Origin: Paracerasibacillus soli
Lineage (GTDB): Bacteria; Bacillota; Bacilli; Bacillales; Amphibacillaceae
Direction: 5' to 3' (one strand)
Assembly: GCF_034006335.1 (NCBI RefSeq)
Contig: NZ_JAWDIQ010000001.1
Length of the DNA stretch: 64,000 nucleotides
Positions 48,181 through 58,054 of this stretch are shown here, in pieces. Made by a program: the position numbers and the translations under genes. The notes below the pieces were generated by a model. The model had not been told where the DNA came from. It ran no database searches and was given only the letters and a program-made list of their open reading frames with translations. Numbering within the stretch: position 1 is the first letter of the stretch; every line of letters begins with the position of its first letter.

Positions 48181-48747
48181 TTAAAAGTCATATTTAGCAT
48201 CTTGCTTTTCACGTATAGATTGGAATGCATCTGCTGTTAATATCGTATCTTCTATGAGACGTTCGATGCGAAATAGAACATCGTCATTTATAATTTCACC
48301 TTTTAAAAAGTCTTGTTCTTCTATAAAAGCATACTTGGGTACAATATGTGCTTCCATATAGGCTAATATTGGCTTAAGTTGTTGTTCTACAACTAAAAAG
48401 TGTTTCGGTGTCCCTGCAGTGACAACAATGCTAGCTACTTTATCACGAAATGCATGAACAGGTAACAAATCAAAAATATTTTTTAAGGTTGCCGGAATGG
48501 ACGCTTGAAATATCGGTGTACCAATTATCATCGCATCAGCAGCCATCATTACTTCAGCAACGTATTTGGTGTCACCCCCGTATTCATGATAAATTCGTCC
48601 ATCACTAAATTGTATATGATAATCTGCTAAATCCAATAGTTGTATGTCATGTTCAGGATACTTTTGCGTAAACATTTCCACGACTTTTTTCATGGATGTT
48701 TTTGTCTTCGATCCCACAATGGATCCAGATAAGGCGACGATTTTCAT
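48181..48747 (-). CDS. FMN reductase, NADPH-dependent family (second copy)
   Basis: A 188-residue flavodoxin-like reductase: KIVALSGSIVGSKTKTSMKK as the phosphate loop, ADAMIIGTPIFQASIPATLK and NIFDLLPVHAFRDK. Start ATG 48747 follows GAGGAGGCC; the frame extends 19 codons upstream into the LLM gene but without RBS. It probably supplies reduced FMN to the adjacent LLM monooxygenase (inference). Intact. Confidence 0.88.
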   Translation of the reverse strand: MKIVALSGSIVGSKTKTSMKKVVEMFTQKYPEHDIQLLDLADYHIQFSDGRIYHEYGGDTKYVAEVMMAADAMIIGTPIFQASIPATLKNIFDLLPVHAFRDKVASIVVTAGTPKHFLVVEQQLKPILAYMEAHIVPKYAFIEEQDFLKGEIINDDVLFRIERLIEDTILTADAFQSIREKQDAKYDF

Positions 48748-48757
48748 TTTGGCCTCC

Positions 48758-49813
48758 TCATTGTGATGTATGTTTTTTGATTGCAGGAATGATGTCCTGT
48801 CCAATCATTTCAATATTTTTCATTATCTTATCAAAAGGGACTCCACCAAAGTCGATTTGTGCCATAAAGCGTTGCATGCCATATAACTCAAATTGATAAA
48901 GGAGTTTCTCAATAATTAATTCTTTACTTCCGACCATGAGTGCGTCACGGTAATCAGTAGATTGGGCAAAATGTTGTTTTGGATAACCTGCACCACGAAT
49001 TGCTTGAAACCCGACATTTAGATGAGGGTACATTCCTTGTAATGCTTCTTTTGTTGTATCCGCTACATAGAAAAGACTTGTTGTCCCAATTGGTAAAGTA
49101 GAAGGATCGAAACCACTGTTTTGTGCTGTTTCTCGATAAATATCAACAGATTGTTTGAAGTTCATCGCTGGTCCACCTAAAGTAGTAAGCATCATGGGAA
49201 TCCCCATATGACCCGCTTTTATCGCACTTGCTGGAGGCCCACCTACAGCACGCCAAATTGGTAAGAAACCATTTTGAGGTTGTGGTAAAATCTCGGCATT
49301 TTGTAATGGGGCACGAAACTTCCCTTGCCACGATACGCGTTCTTCGTCATTGATTTGTTTTAAGAGTTCTAACTTTTCCTCGAAAATTTCTTCGTAATCT
49401 TGCAAGTCAACACCAAGTAGTTGATATGCACCTACCCGTGAGCCACGACCAGCGATAATTTCTGCACGACCATTTGAAATTAAATCTATCGTTGCAAAAT
49501 CCTCATAGACTCGCACAGGATCCAACACACTTAATACAGTAGCGGAACTTGTAATTTTAATCTTTTCTGTTGCTTGTGCTATCGCACCTAAAATAACGGA
49601 ATGACCTTGTGATGTAAAGTATGTTTGATGACTTTCACCAACACCAAATACATCAATGCCGGCTTGCTCAGCTAATTTACTAGCCTCTATCAGTTCTTGA
49701 ATCCGTTGTTGTGGAGAAATACGAGTTCCAGTTAACGGGTTCAAAATATGATCACCTAAAGAGTAAAGGCCAAATTCCATTCCTGATGATGGGTTCATTC
49801 GATATTTTTCCAT
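48758..49813 (-). CDS. LLM-class flavin-dependent monooxygenase
   Basis: A 351-residue bacterial-luciferase-like TIM barrel: GMEFGLYSLGDHILNP, AEQAGIDVFGVGESHQTYFT, KIKITSSATVLSVLDPVRVY, DFATIDLISNGRAEIIAGRG and PIWRAVGGPPASAIKAG. Such enzymes use FMNH2 from a partner reductase, here encoded 10 bases downstream. Its ATG starts 2 bases past the dioxygenase stop, so the two are translationally coupled. Intact. Confidence 0.9.
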   Translation of the reverse strand: MEKYRMNPSSGMEFGLYSLGDHILNPLTGTRISPQQRIQELIEASKLAEQAGIDVFGVGESHQTYFTSQGHSVILGAIAQATEKIKITSSATVLSVLDPVRVYEDFATIDLISNGRAEIIAGRGSRVGAYQLLGVDLQDYEEIFEEKLELLKQINDEERVSWQGKFRAPLQNAEILPQPQNGFLPIWRAVGGPPASAIKAGHMGIPMMLTTLGGPAMNFKQSVDIYRETAQNSGFDPSTLPIGTTSLFYVADTTKEALQGMYPHLNVGFQAIRGAGYPKQHFAQSTDYRDALMVGSKELIIEKLLYQFELYGMQRFMAQIDFGGVPFDKIMKNIEMIGQDIIPAIKKHTSQ

Positions 49814-49815
49814 TA

Positions 49816-50768
49816 TTATTCTACCCCCAAAGGTGATAAGTTTGCTTCAATTTCTGCACGGCGCCCCTCTAAGAACGGAGGTAAAGTTAATTTTGTACCT
49901 AAGTCTTCAATTTTTGCATCGACGGTAAATCCAGGCCCATCTGTTGCAATTTCAAATAATATGCCATTTGATTCACGGAAGTATAAACTATGAAAATAAA
50001 ACCGATCAATAATACCGGAAGATTGAAATCCTCGTTTGCGGATTCTTTCATCCCAATCAATTAATTCGTCTTTATTTTGGCACGAATTGCTACATGATGA
50101 ATACTGCCTCTTCCTGGTTTTTCAATAGGTCCATCCATAGATTTTATCACAATTTCTCCAAATACTTCGCCAGTAACGGATTGAAAAATTGCTGCTTCCT
50201 CTGTTCGAGATACTTCTGTATAGCCAAGGACTTCCTTTAAAGTACGAGCCAATTTATTTAAGCGGCGTACGGTTATTTCGATTGTACCCATGCCTTGAAT
50301 TTGATGTTCAACTGGAATAATCGCGTGTTCCCAAGCTTCCCAATGAGCAACTTTTTCACCATTTGCAACTAGAAGTACCATGCGTAAACCCTCTGTATCT
50401 TCAAAATGTAGTGCTGGTCGATCCGCATAAGTTGTAATATTGCTATGAGAGACATGGAACTTTTCAAAACGATTTTTCCAGTAGAGGAGACTCTCATGAG
50501 ATGGCACGAGTAATCCAATTTGTGTGATGGCATTTGTACCACGATATGTTTGTCCGATATATGGCATTTCAAAAAAGGATAATTCTGTGCCTGGACTGCC
50601 TGTTCGGTCACCGTAAAACAAGTGATACATGGATGGATCATCTTGATTGACTGTCATTTTAACACGACGTAAACCTAAAATTTTATGGTAAAAGAAATGA
50701 TTTTCCTTCGCATTTTTAGTTAGCATCGAAATATGATGATGACCTGGAATAGTATACAATTTCTTCAC
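49816..50768 (-). CDS. Ring-cleaving dioxygenase, MhqO/MhqE-like VOC protein (one frameshift)
   Basis: A ~317-residue two-module VOC (glyoxalase/bleomycin/dioxygenase) protein: module 1 begins IPGHHHISMLTKNAKENHFF with a metal His and GLRRVKMTVNQDDPSMYHLF; module 2 has HQIQGMGTIEITVRRLNKLA and GRGSIHHVAIRAK. One A is missing near 50068; the rest (LIDWDERIRKRGFQSSGIID, RFYFHSLYFRESNGILFEIA) is in the other frame to TAA 49816-49818. MhqO/MhqE homologues cleave quinone or hydroquinone rings for detoxification. Confidence 0.88.
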
Positions 50769-50801
50769 CCTTTATTTTGATTATGCAAGTGAAATTAAAA
50801 G

Positions 50802-51244
50802 TCACTTGCTATTTAATAACCTTTGTTCACTATTTTTTTGTACACGTGACATGAGGGAAAGCAATGTTTTTTGCTCTTCAACTGTCAAGCAATCTTCAAA
50901 AAATGAAGTTTGAAAGGCGAGCTGGGCTTGGAAGGCATTGTCCAATTTTGTTCTTCCCATTTCAGTTAAAGAGATTGTTTTTGTCTTCCATTCTTGTTTA
51001 CGCTTGATTAAGGATTCTTTTTCAAGTCGAGAAAGCATTCGTGAGATCCGCCTTGGGTTACCGTTACCTTTTCTGCAAGTTCACTTTGGGTTAATGGTTC
51101 AAAGTTTGAAATTTGCATTAATACATCAAATTGGGCAGTTGTTAAATCATACTGCTTTAAAAATTCATTTGATAATAAGTTGCTCTGGTGTGTAAATCGC
51201 ATCATTCTTAACCATATAAGTGAACCACGTGTGTTTTTTTGCAT
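50802..51244 (-). CDS. MarR-family repressor, MhqR-like (one frameshift)
   Basis: A ~147-residue MarR protein: WLRMMRFTHQSNLLSNEFLK, DLTTAQFDVLMQISNFEPLT, SELAEKVTVTQGG with the recognition helix, and after a shift near 51040 RMLSRLEKESLIKRKQEWK and the C-terminal dimer helix. It heads a leftward operon of dioxygenase, LLM and reductases, the setting of MhqR, which responds to 2-methylhydroquinone/catechol stress. A palindrome upstream is its likely operator. Confidence 0.85.
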
Positions 51245-51263
51245 GAAGAATCAACCTCCAACC

Positions 51264-51291
51264 ATTATCACTTTACCACTCAAGTGATAAT
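51264..51291. promoter_or_regulatory. MarR operator palindrome
   Basis: ATTATCACTT (51264-51273) and AAGTGATAAT (51282-51291) form a perfect 10-bp dyad with an 8-base spacer, 20 bases upstream of the MarR start codon. Confidence 0.75.
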
Positions 51292-51523
51292 GATGCAAGT
51301 AATTGGTTTGTGATGAAAAAATTAGTGGTTGTTCGCTGTTCTATGAATGAATTGCCAGTCTATTTACTATTGAACCTATGTAGGTATGATTACTTTTAAG
51401 CTATTTTACAAGATATCACCTGTTTCAAATACAATTGATAATACGGAAATCAGCAAAACTATAACGGACAGGTGTTATGAAAGATAATAAAAATAGAGAT
51501 TTATAAAGAAAATGAAATAACGT

Positions 51524-51551
51524 AAAACTTTTTGCAATAATGGAAGGTATA
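51524..51551 (+). promoter_or_regulatory. Possible ECF-type autoregulatory promoter
   Basis: AAAACT (51524-51529) and GGTATA (51546-51551) with a 16-base spacer resemble an ECF -35 (AAC core) and -10 upstream of the sigma gene. The match is partial. Confidence 0.35.
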
Positions 51552-51581
51552 TAGAGTAGACACTGGGAAAAGGAGGTTTGT

Positions 51582-52121
51582 GTGGTGTTTCAATCTGAGT
51601 CAGTCCAAATTAAAAAGATTAAAAAAGGTAACGAACAAGCATTTGCACGACTATATGAACAATATGCCGATTACGCCCTCCGTACTGCTTTTGCTATTAC
51701 TAAAAATAAATATGATGCATCAGATGTTGTGCAAGAGACTTTTATCCGCGTTTATCGAAATATTCATAGCTTTGATATAAAGAGGCCATTTCGCCCATGG
51801 TTTTATCGCATTCTAATAAATGAATGCAAACGTCATCTTCATAAAAAAACTACTCACGCCATCATAGTTGAATCAACAGAAGTATTAGAATTTTTACATG
51901 CTAAGGGAATGGAATCTGTTCACGTCGAACATGTCATGTTGGCTTTAGAAAATTTAACTGAAGACGAGCGAACCCTGATCGTTTTAAAATACTTGGATGG
52001 CTTTAAGGAGAAAGAATTGGCAGAAGTGATGGAGTTGAATGTCAATACAATTAAATCAAGACTATACCGCGCGCGTCAGCGATTGAAGGCTATTTTAAGA
52101 GGAGGTGTTTTAGATGACTGA
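51582..52121 (+). CDS. ECF RNA polymerase sigma factor
   Basis: A 179-residue sigma-70 of the ECF group: region 2 (FARLYEQYADYALRTAFAIT, DVVQETFIRVYRNIHSFD) and region 4 (LTEDERTLIVLKYLDGFKEK, LNVNTIKSRLYRARQRLK). AAAGGAGG lies just upstream of GTG 51582. It overlaps the anti-sigma gene by 8 bases, so the pair is coupled. Resembles the SigV/SigX-like group that responds to envelope stress; exact class cannot be set from sequence alone. Confidence 0.9.
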   Translation: MVFQSESVQIKKIKKGNEQAFARLYEQYADYALRTAFAITKNKYDASDVVQETFIRVYRNIHSFDIKRPFRPWFYRILINECKRHLHKKTTHAIIVESTEVLEFLHAKGMESVHVEHVMLALENLTEDERTLIVLKYLDGFKEKELAEVMELNVNTIKSRLYRARQRLKAILRGGVLDD

Positions 52122-52977
52122 GGATGAAAAGTTTATAAGAGAGTTAACGGGTGCATTGAAAAATAGTACGGAAGAGGCTACTGATTTAAAAGAAGAAACA
52201 TGGAAAAACATTCGTAGTGAATTATTTCCTACACAGATAAAGAAACGACCCTTTACATGGCGAAAAGGGATATTGGCAGCATGTAGTGGAATCGCCGTCA
52301 TGACGATTATATTTTTTGCACTCGTAACAGATATGTTTACGGATGAAATCAAGATGAATCCAAATCAAGATTCCAATGATATAGATGAAGTGAAGGATCT
52401 TCCAGCACAAGATAATGATACAAAACAAGATCATAAAGAGACGGAAAAACAGCAGTTACTTGAGGAACGATTTCCTAAAGAAAAACAAGCGGAAATTGAA
52501 ATGGAAGGAGATAAGTATCCCATAACTGTCCACTTAGCAACGAATGAGGAGTTACGTTATATCATTTATTATGATAAAGCATTCTATAAATTTGTTTCGG
52601 AGGCAGGAATAGATCGGATTGTTTCTATATCGGATGACCATGAATTAGATGTTCCAGAGGTAGCCATGGAAATTAAATATATATCAGAACAAACAGAGAC
52701 AAAGGTTATTGAAAATATTAAAAACGGATTAAACAAGGAAGGATTTTTTATCTTAAGAGAAGAAAAAGTGGAAACACCAATAGATGGATATATGATTGAA
52801 GCTATCCAAGATGAAAATGGGGGAGTTTGGAATACAGCTGTTCATCGATATTATATTAAAAGCAATAAGGATGGAAGTTTATTCGTATTTAAACAAATGT
52901 TTTTCGTTGAAGCATTTGAAGGGCATGCGATTCGGTTTAATCAAATGTTAGAAAGCTTTCAGCAAATAGTAGATTAA
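52114..52977 (+). CDS. Membrane-bound anti-sigma factor
   Basis: A 287-residue single-pass protein: cytoplasmic N-terminus (~1-50) binding the sigma factor, TM helix ~50-70 (GILAACSGIAVMTIIFFALV), an acidic Asp/Lys/Gln linker (~75-120), and an extracytoplasmic sensor domain to the end. Coupled to the sigma gene by 8 bases. There is no Cys/His zinc motif, so it is not a ZAS-type anti-sigma. The sensing signal is unknown. Confidence 0.82.
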   Translation: MTEDEKFIRELTGALKNSTEEATDLKEETWKNIRSELFPTQIKKRPFTWRKGILAACSGIAVMTIIFFALVTDMFTDEIKMNPNQDSNDIDEVKDLPAQDNDTKQDHKETEKQQLLEERFPKEKQAEIEMEGDKYPITVHLATNEELRYIIYYDKAFYKFVSEAGIDRIVSISDDHELDVPEVAMEIKYISEQTETKVIENIKNGLNKEGFFILREEKVETPIDGYMIEAIQDENGGVWNTAVHRYYIKSNKDGSLFVFKQMFFVEAFEGHAIRFNQMLESFQQIVD

Positions 52978-52992
52978 AAGGGTGTGGGAGAG

Positions 52993-54992
52993 ATGTGTGG
53001 ATTCGTTGGCGTACTATTAAATGAAGGATTTATATTTAATCAAGAATATACAGTGGATATACAAAAGGCACATGAGCTGATAGGTCACCGCAGTTCTTAC
53101 AGGAAATTATATGTTGATGATCCACACATGTCTCTAGTTTATGGTGGATTAAACGAGCGTAAACAAGCACGTAGTATTTTTCAAGGTAGTCGTTATACCG
53201 TCGTTATGGATGGGAAAATCTATAATGAATCTTATCTTCGCGATGTATATGGGAAAACAATGGATTCTCTCTCTAATCAATCGATAGCTGAATTTATTGC
53301 TCATTTATTTCATTTAGAAGGGACTCGCCTCTTTTCATTATTACATGGGACCTATACATTAATGATATGGGAAAAAGTAGAGAAAACTCTTTATGGCGTT
53401 CGGGACCAGTTTGGCAAAAAACCATTATATTATAAGGAAAATGAGATGGAATTTATTTTTGCATCTGAGAAAAAGTCAATCACCTATTTAACTGATGAAC
53501 TTTTGATTAATGAAGAAGCGTTGCAACAATATTTATCATTTCAATATGTGCCTAGTCCATTGACGATGACAGAGGGAATTAAGAAGCTAAGCCCTGGATA
53601 TTTCTTTATGAAGCGTTGGGAACAACCAGTGGAGTTATATCAATATATTAAACCGTCATTCAGACCTTATAATCGAACGAGTGAAATACAAATGGTCGAG
53701 CGAATTCAAGAGGTACTATTTGATTCCATAGGTACGCATTTACCTAAACATGGCACAGTTGGATCCTTTTTATCTGGTGGTATCGACTCAAGTTTTATAG
53801 CTGCTATCGCCCGGGAGAAGCGTCCAGATATCAAAACCTTTTCAGTCGGATTTATGGAGTCTGGTTATTCAGAAGTGGAATTGGCAAAACGAACAGCTGA
53901 TGCATTAAATATCGACAATATATCATATATGGTTTCCGCTGAGGAATATGTGGAGCATATTCCTGAAGTTATCTGGCATATGGATGATCCTCTTGCTGAT
54001 CCTTCATGTATTTCACTTTTTATAGGAGCAAAAGAAGCGAAGAAACATGTTGATGTTATTTATCTGGGGAAGGCGCGGATGAGCTGTTTGGCGGATATAA
54101 TATTTATCGGGAACCGAATTCTCTAAGATTTGTAACACAATTGCCCGATGCTATATTACAAATGTTTCTCCGGATTGCAAACATTATACCTGATGGTGTA
54201 AGAGGCAAGAGTTTCATGGAACGGGCAGCTACACCACTTCATAAGCGTTATATTGGTAATGCTAAAATTTTTGAAGAACAACAAAAACAACTATTTTTAA
54301 AAACGTTTCACGTAAATTATTCCTATGAAGAATGGACAAAACCTTTTTATCAAGATGCGAAAGATTATCATCCGGCTGAACAAATGCAATATATAGATTT
54401 AAACACGTGGCTGCCTGGAAATATATTGTTAAAGGCGGATAAAATGAGCATGGCACACGGACTGGATTTACGTATGCCGTTTTTGGATGAAGAGGTTTTT
54501 GAAGTTGCTAGAAGGATTCCGGTAGATAAAAAGATAGCGAACGGTACAACAAAAGCAATCTTACGAAAGTCAGCAATTGGAATTGTCCCAAATCATGTGA
54601 TATATCAAAAAAAGTTAGGATTTCCAGTTCCTATTAATCAATGGCTAAAGCATGAAATGTACGGTTGGGCCATAGATTTAATTGAAAAAAGCGACACGGA
54701 TTATTTGTTTGATAAGTCCTATATTAAAGATTTACTGCATCACCATAGATCCTCACGATTAGACCATTCGAGGAAAATTTGGACAGTATTAATGTTTATG
54801 GTATGGCATCAAATTTATATGGAAAAGGCATATTCTTTTATAGACTTCCCGAACGAGCAAGCTCGTGAGACCTTTCTCTTCTGCCTTATTAGTAGAAAAA
54901 ATAAACAGGTTAACTCTAACACAACATCTAACACAACATGTACCCGATGGAGTAGACACTTATGTTCTTGTCCTCCAAGTCTTAACTATTAA
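52993..54992 (+). CDS. Glutamine-hydrolysing asparagine synthase, AsnO/AsnB-like (frameshift)
   Basis: Class II glutaminase domain starts at Cys2 (MCGFVGVLLNEG), so ATG 52993 rather than GTG 52984 is the start; then RDQFGKKPLYY and the synthetase PP-loop FLSGGIDSSFIAAIA. One base is missing near 54060, just at the SGEGADELFGGY segment, which is readable in the next frame; the C-terminal part continues QYIDLNTWLPGNILLKADKM, SMAHGLDLRMPFLDEEVFE. The last ~40 codons (VNSNTTSNTTCTRW) look like read-through, so the true end may be near 54870. It starts 15 bases after the anti-sigma gene and is probably in its operon. Confidence 0.85.
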
Positions 54993-54999
54993 TCTCCCC

Positions 55000-55030
55000 T
55001 TGACATTGGAGATTACTCCAATGATATGGT
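55000..55030 (+). promoter_or_regulatory. MerR-type promoter with 19-bp spacer
   Basis: TTGACA (55000-55005) and TATGGT (55025-55030) are 19 bases apart; the spacer contains the dyad ATTGGAG/CTCCAAT (55005-55011, 55016-55022). Over-long spacer plus dyad is the hallmark of MerR-activated promoters. Confidence 0.8.
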
Positions 55031-55050
55031 TCTTTTAGGAGGTGATTGTG

Positions 55051-55473
55051 ATGTTAGTGAAAGAATTTGCTTTAAAATATCATGTAACGAGTGATACAGT
55101 CCGTTATTATGAAAAAGAAGGACTACTTCAACCGCAGCGGTTAGAAAATGGATATCGATTTTATGATGAACAATGTGAAAAAAGTATAAAATATATTATG
55201 GTCTTAAAGCAAATGGGATTTTCATTACAAGAAATACAACAATTATTACAATTGGGGAACAGCCCGATCACAGAAGCATGTAATCGGATGTCAACGACCC
55301 TATTTGAGAATAAGGTGATGCATATAAAGCAAAAGATAGATTTCTTTACTTCTGCACTAGAAGTATTACAAGTCGTTTTAGAGTTAACGAGCGAAGGAAG
55401 ATACAGTGAAAATCAAAGCAGGATTGATAACTTAGTAGATCACATGTATCAAAAGTTGGTGGATGTGAAATGA
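55051..55473 (+). CDS. MerR-family transcriptional regulator
   Basis: A 140-residue MerR protein: N-terminal HTH (VKEFALKYHVTSDTVRYYEK, EGLLQPQRLENGYRFYDEQ), a dimerisation helix around KQMGFSLQEIQQLLQL, and a C-terminal coiled coil without a Cys metal site. AGGAGGTGAT gives start ATG 55051. It probably activates its own promoter (55000-55030) and the downstream DUF4260 gene, with which it overlaps by 4 bases. Confidence 0.88.
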   Translation: MLVKEFALKYHVTSDTVRYYEKEGLLQPQRLENGYRFYDEQCEKSIKYIMVLKQMGFSLQEIQQLLQLGNSPITEACNRMSTTLFENKVMHIKQKIDFFTSALEVLQVVLELTSEGRYSENQSRIDNLVDHMYQKLVDVK

Positions 55474-55826
55474 ACAGTTTAACAGTCCGTAGATGGATTC
55501 GTCTTGAATATGCCACTGGTTTTATTCTTTGCCTTTTCTTGTATCTTTACGCAGGATATCCGGTCACATTATTTTTTCTCTTGTTATTGGTACCCGATAT
55601 TTCAATGTTTGGCTATTTATTTAATAAGAAAATTGGTGCATTTATCTACAACCTAGGCCACAATTTGATTATTCCTTTTCTCCTACTCATCGTTACAATG
55701 ACTGGCGGATTATCGATTGCATTTGTTTGCATATGGTTAGCACATATTTGTATGGATCGATCATTAGGTTTTGGGCTAAAATACGGGCACTCCTTTAAGG
55801 AAACACATATGCAAAAGACATTTTAA
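55470..55826 (+). CDS. DUF4260 membrane protein
   Basis: A 118-residue protein with four hydrophobic segments: RRWIRLEYATGFILCLFLYL, FLLLLVPDISMFGYLFN, YNLGHNLIIPFLLLIV and WLAHICMDRSLGFGLKYGHS, the DUF4260 pattern. It overlaps the MerR gene (ATGA) and shares its promoter. Function unknown; the MerR link suggests a stress or small-molecule-inducible role. Confidence 0.85.
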   Translation: MNSLTVRRWIRLEYATGFILCLFLYLYAGYPVTLFFLLLLVPDISMFGYLFNKKIGAFIYNLGHNLIIPFLLLIVTMTGGLSIAFVCIWLAHICMDRSLGFGLKYGHSFKETHMQKTF

Positions 55827-55947
55827 TATTTGATTGAGCCAATGTGACATGACACGGAATCTGAATATTGTTTGTTCGTGTGGTGATAATGCAAGTTATT
55901 ATTGATCATTCATAACAAAGGAGAAACCGATTTGGTGTTCTCCTTTA

Positions 55948-56424
55948 CTAATTTTTATTAAGTTGCCACGTTCTGTAATTCAGTCTTAACGCGTACGTAA
56001 GCCAACTAATATATGGAATCATTAATGAGCAAGCAAGTTTACTTCTTTTGTTAAAATAATACGTATTCAACGTAACTGCTGACCATAATAATGTTGCCTC
56101 TATGAATGCCGTACCTCGCATATTCCAACGAAAAAATAAAAAAGGCCAAAGATAATTTAAACCTAGCTGCGTTCCATATGCTGTATTTACTCTTCTTTGT
56201 AAAGTATCTGTTTTGTTCTGTTTATCAAATTGATATTTCGCTATCCCCATCGTCGTATACAATGTTGTCCAGGTAACTGGAAAGACCCAGCTTGGTGGAG
56301 AAAAGGAAGGCTTTTGTAAAGATTGATATTCTCCTTTGGCATTTTTTGTGGCGATTGTTCCTAATATTCCACCCACTACGACTGGAACACCTATACTTGC
56401 TGCAAGTCGCCATTTCGTTTTCAT
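55948..56424 (-). CDS. tspO: TspO/MBR-family tryptophan-rich sensory protein
   Basis: A 158-residue five-TM protein: LQKPSFSPPSWVFPVTWTTL contains the conserved PP-W-PxWT pattern, followed by YTTMGIAKYQF, GLNYLWPFLFFRWNMRGTAF and LMIPYISWLTYALRLNYRTW. TspO proteins bind and degrade or transport porphyrins. It stands alone, leftward. Intact. Confidence 0.92.
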   Translation of the reverse strand: MKTKWRLAASIGVPVVVGGILGTIATKNAKGEYQSLQKPSFSPPSWVFPVTWTTLYTTMGIAKYQFDKQNKTDTLQRRVNTAYGTQLGLNYLWPFLFFRWNMRGTAFIEATLLWSAVTLNTYYFNKRSKLACSLMIPYISWLTYALRLNYRTWQLNKN

Positions 56425-56572
56425 TTTTATCTAATCCCTTCAGCTTATTTATGTTTTAACCTTTCCTATCATTTATTATTTACTCATTATTTGAGTGAAC
56501 TATTTTTATATCATGATAGAAAAAGGGTATGATAAAAAGGAATGAATGTTATGGTAAAAGGAGATTTTACAT

Positions 56573-57988
56573 ATGGAGAAAATCAATTGGATGGAAGAGG
56601 TTACCAAAAGGAAAGCTGATTTAATCAAAGATTTAAAAGGACTTTTACAAATTAAAAGCGTCCTAGACGAAGAAAGTAAAACAGCTGATGCGCCACTGGG
56701 ACAAGGTGTAAAAGACGCCTTACAATATATGCTCGATTTAGGAGAGGAAGACGGATTTACTAGTAAAAATGTTGGGAACTTAGCAGGGCATCTAGAAATG
56801 GGACGAGGTGAGAAACTTCTTGGTATCCTCGGACATGTTGATGTTGTTCCTGAAGGCGATGGTTGGAGTGTGGATCCATATAGCGGCGTCATAAAGGATG
56901 GGAAAATTTATGCGCGTGGCTCAAGTGATGATAAAGGTCCGACGATTGCAGCATATTATGGCATGAAAATTGTAAAAGAATTAGGGCTTCCAATTGAAAA
57001 AAGAGTACGTCTTATCATTGGAACAGATGAAGAAAGCGATTGGCGTTGTGTCGACCATTATTTTGAAAAAGAAGAAATGCCGACGATTGGCTTTGTTCCT
57101 GATGCAGACTTTCCAATTATTTATGCGGAAAAAGGAATTGCAGATTTTGATATTGTTCAACCAGTCAAAGAAAAGCAAATGGATGCAACTCATCAATTAT
57201 TATCTTTTCAATCTGGAGAAGATATAATATGGTACCGATTTTGCGGAAGTACGTTTGCAAGTGCAAGGTGAAACGACAGAATTGGTCCAAAAATACGAGG
57301 CATATCTCAACGAATCAGGATTTAAGGGTGATATTACGGAACAAGGTGAGGAGCTTCTATTCACATTAGTTGGCGTGAGTGCGCATGGAGCCGAACCTCG
57401 AAATGGGAAAAATGCCGGAATACATATTGCGCAATTTTTACAAACACTAGACTTAGACGAATCTGGAAGAGATATGTACAATCTGTAGCGGCATTTTATG
57501 AAAAGTCACGTGGAGAAGTATTTGGTATTGCTTATCAAGATGACGTTTCAGGAGATTTAACGATTAATGTCGGTGTAATGAATTATGAACAAAATAAAGG
57601 TGGACGCATTGGTTTGAATATGCGTTATCCGGTCACTTTTAAAATGGATGAAGGAAAAGAGAAAATACAAGCCGAGCTAGAAGAAAATGGTTTACGATTG
57701 GAGAACTTCAGTGACTCCAAGCCTGCTTACGTAGAAAAAGATGATCCACTTATCCAAACGTTGCAGAAAGTATATGAAGAACAAATCGGTGAAAAAGCAG
57801 AATTACTATCGATTGGTGGCGGAACATATGCACGAGCTTTAGAACACGGTGTTGCATTTGGCGCATTATTCCCTGGTCGAGAAGATGTGATGCATCAAAA
57901 AGATGAATATGCCATTGTCGATGATTTATTAAAGGCAACCGCATTATATGCACAGGCAATTTACGAATTGGCAAAATCAGATGACTAA
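56573..57988 (+). CDS. pepV: M20 dipeptidase PepV (two frameshifts)
   Basis: A ~471-residue zinc dipeptidase. First frame: GLLQIKSVLDEESKTADAPL, LGILGHVDVVPEGDGWSVDP (metal His/Asp), YARGSSDDKGPTIAAYYGMK, GTDEESDWRCVDHYF (catalytic Glu). Second: ELLFTLVGVSAHGAEPRNGK. Third: LLSIGGGTYARALEHGVAFG. Shifts lie near 57220 and 57475. AAAAGGAG precedes ATG 56573. It cleaves dipeptides with free N-terminus during peptide utilisation; pepF follows. Confidence 0.9.
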
Positions 57989-58054
57989 TTAGAACCTTTT
58001 ATTTTTCATTTAATGGAAGAATGTTTAAAATATATAAAAAGGAGAGTGAGTAGT

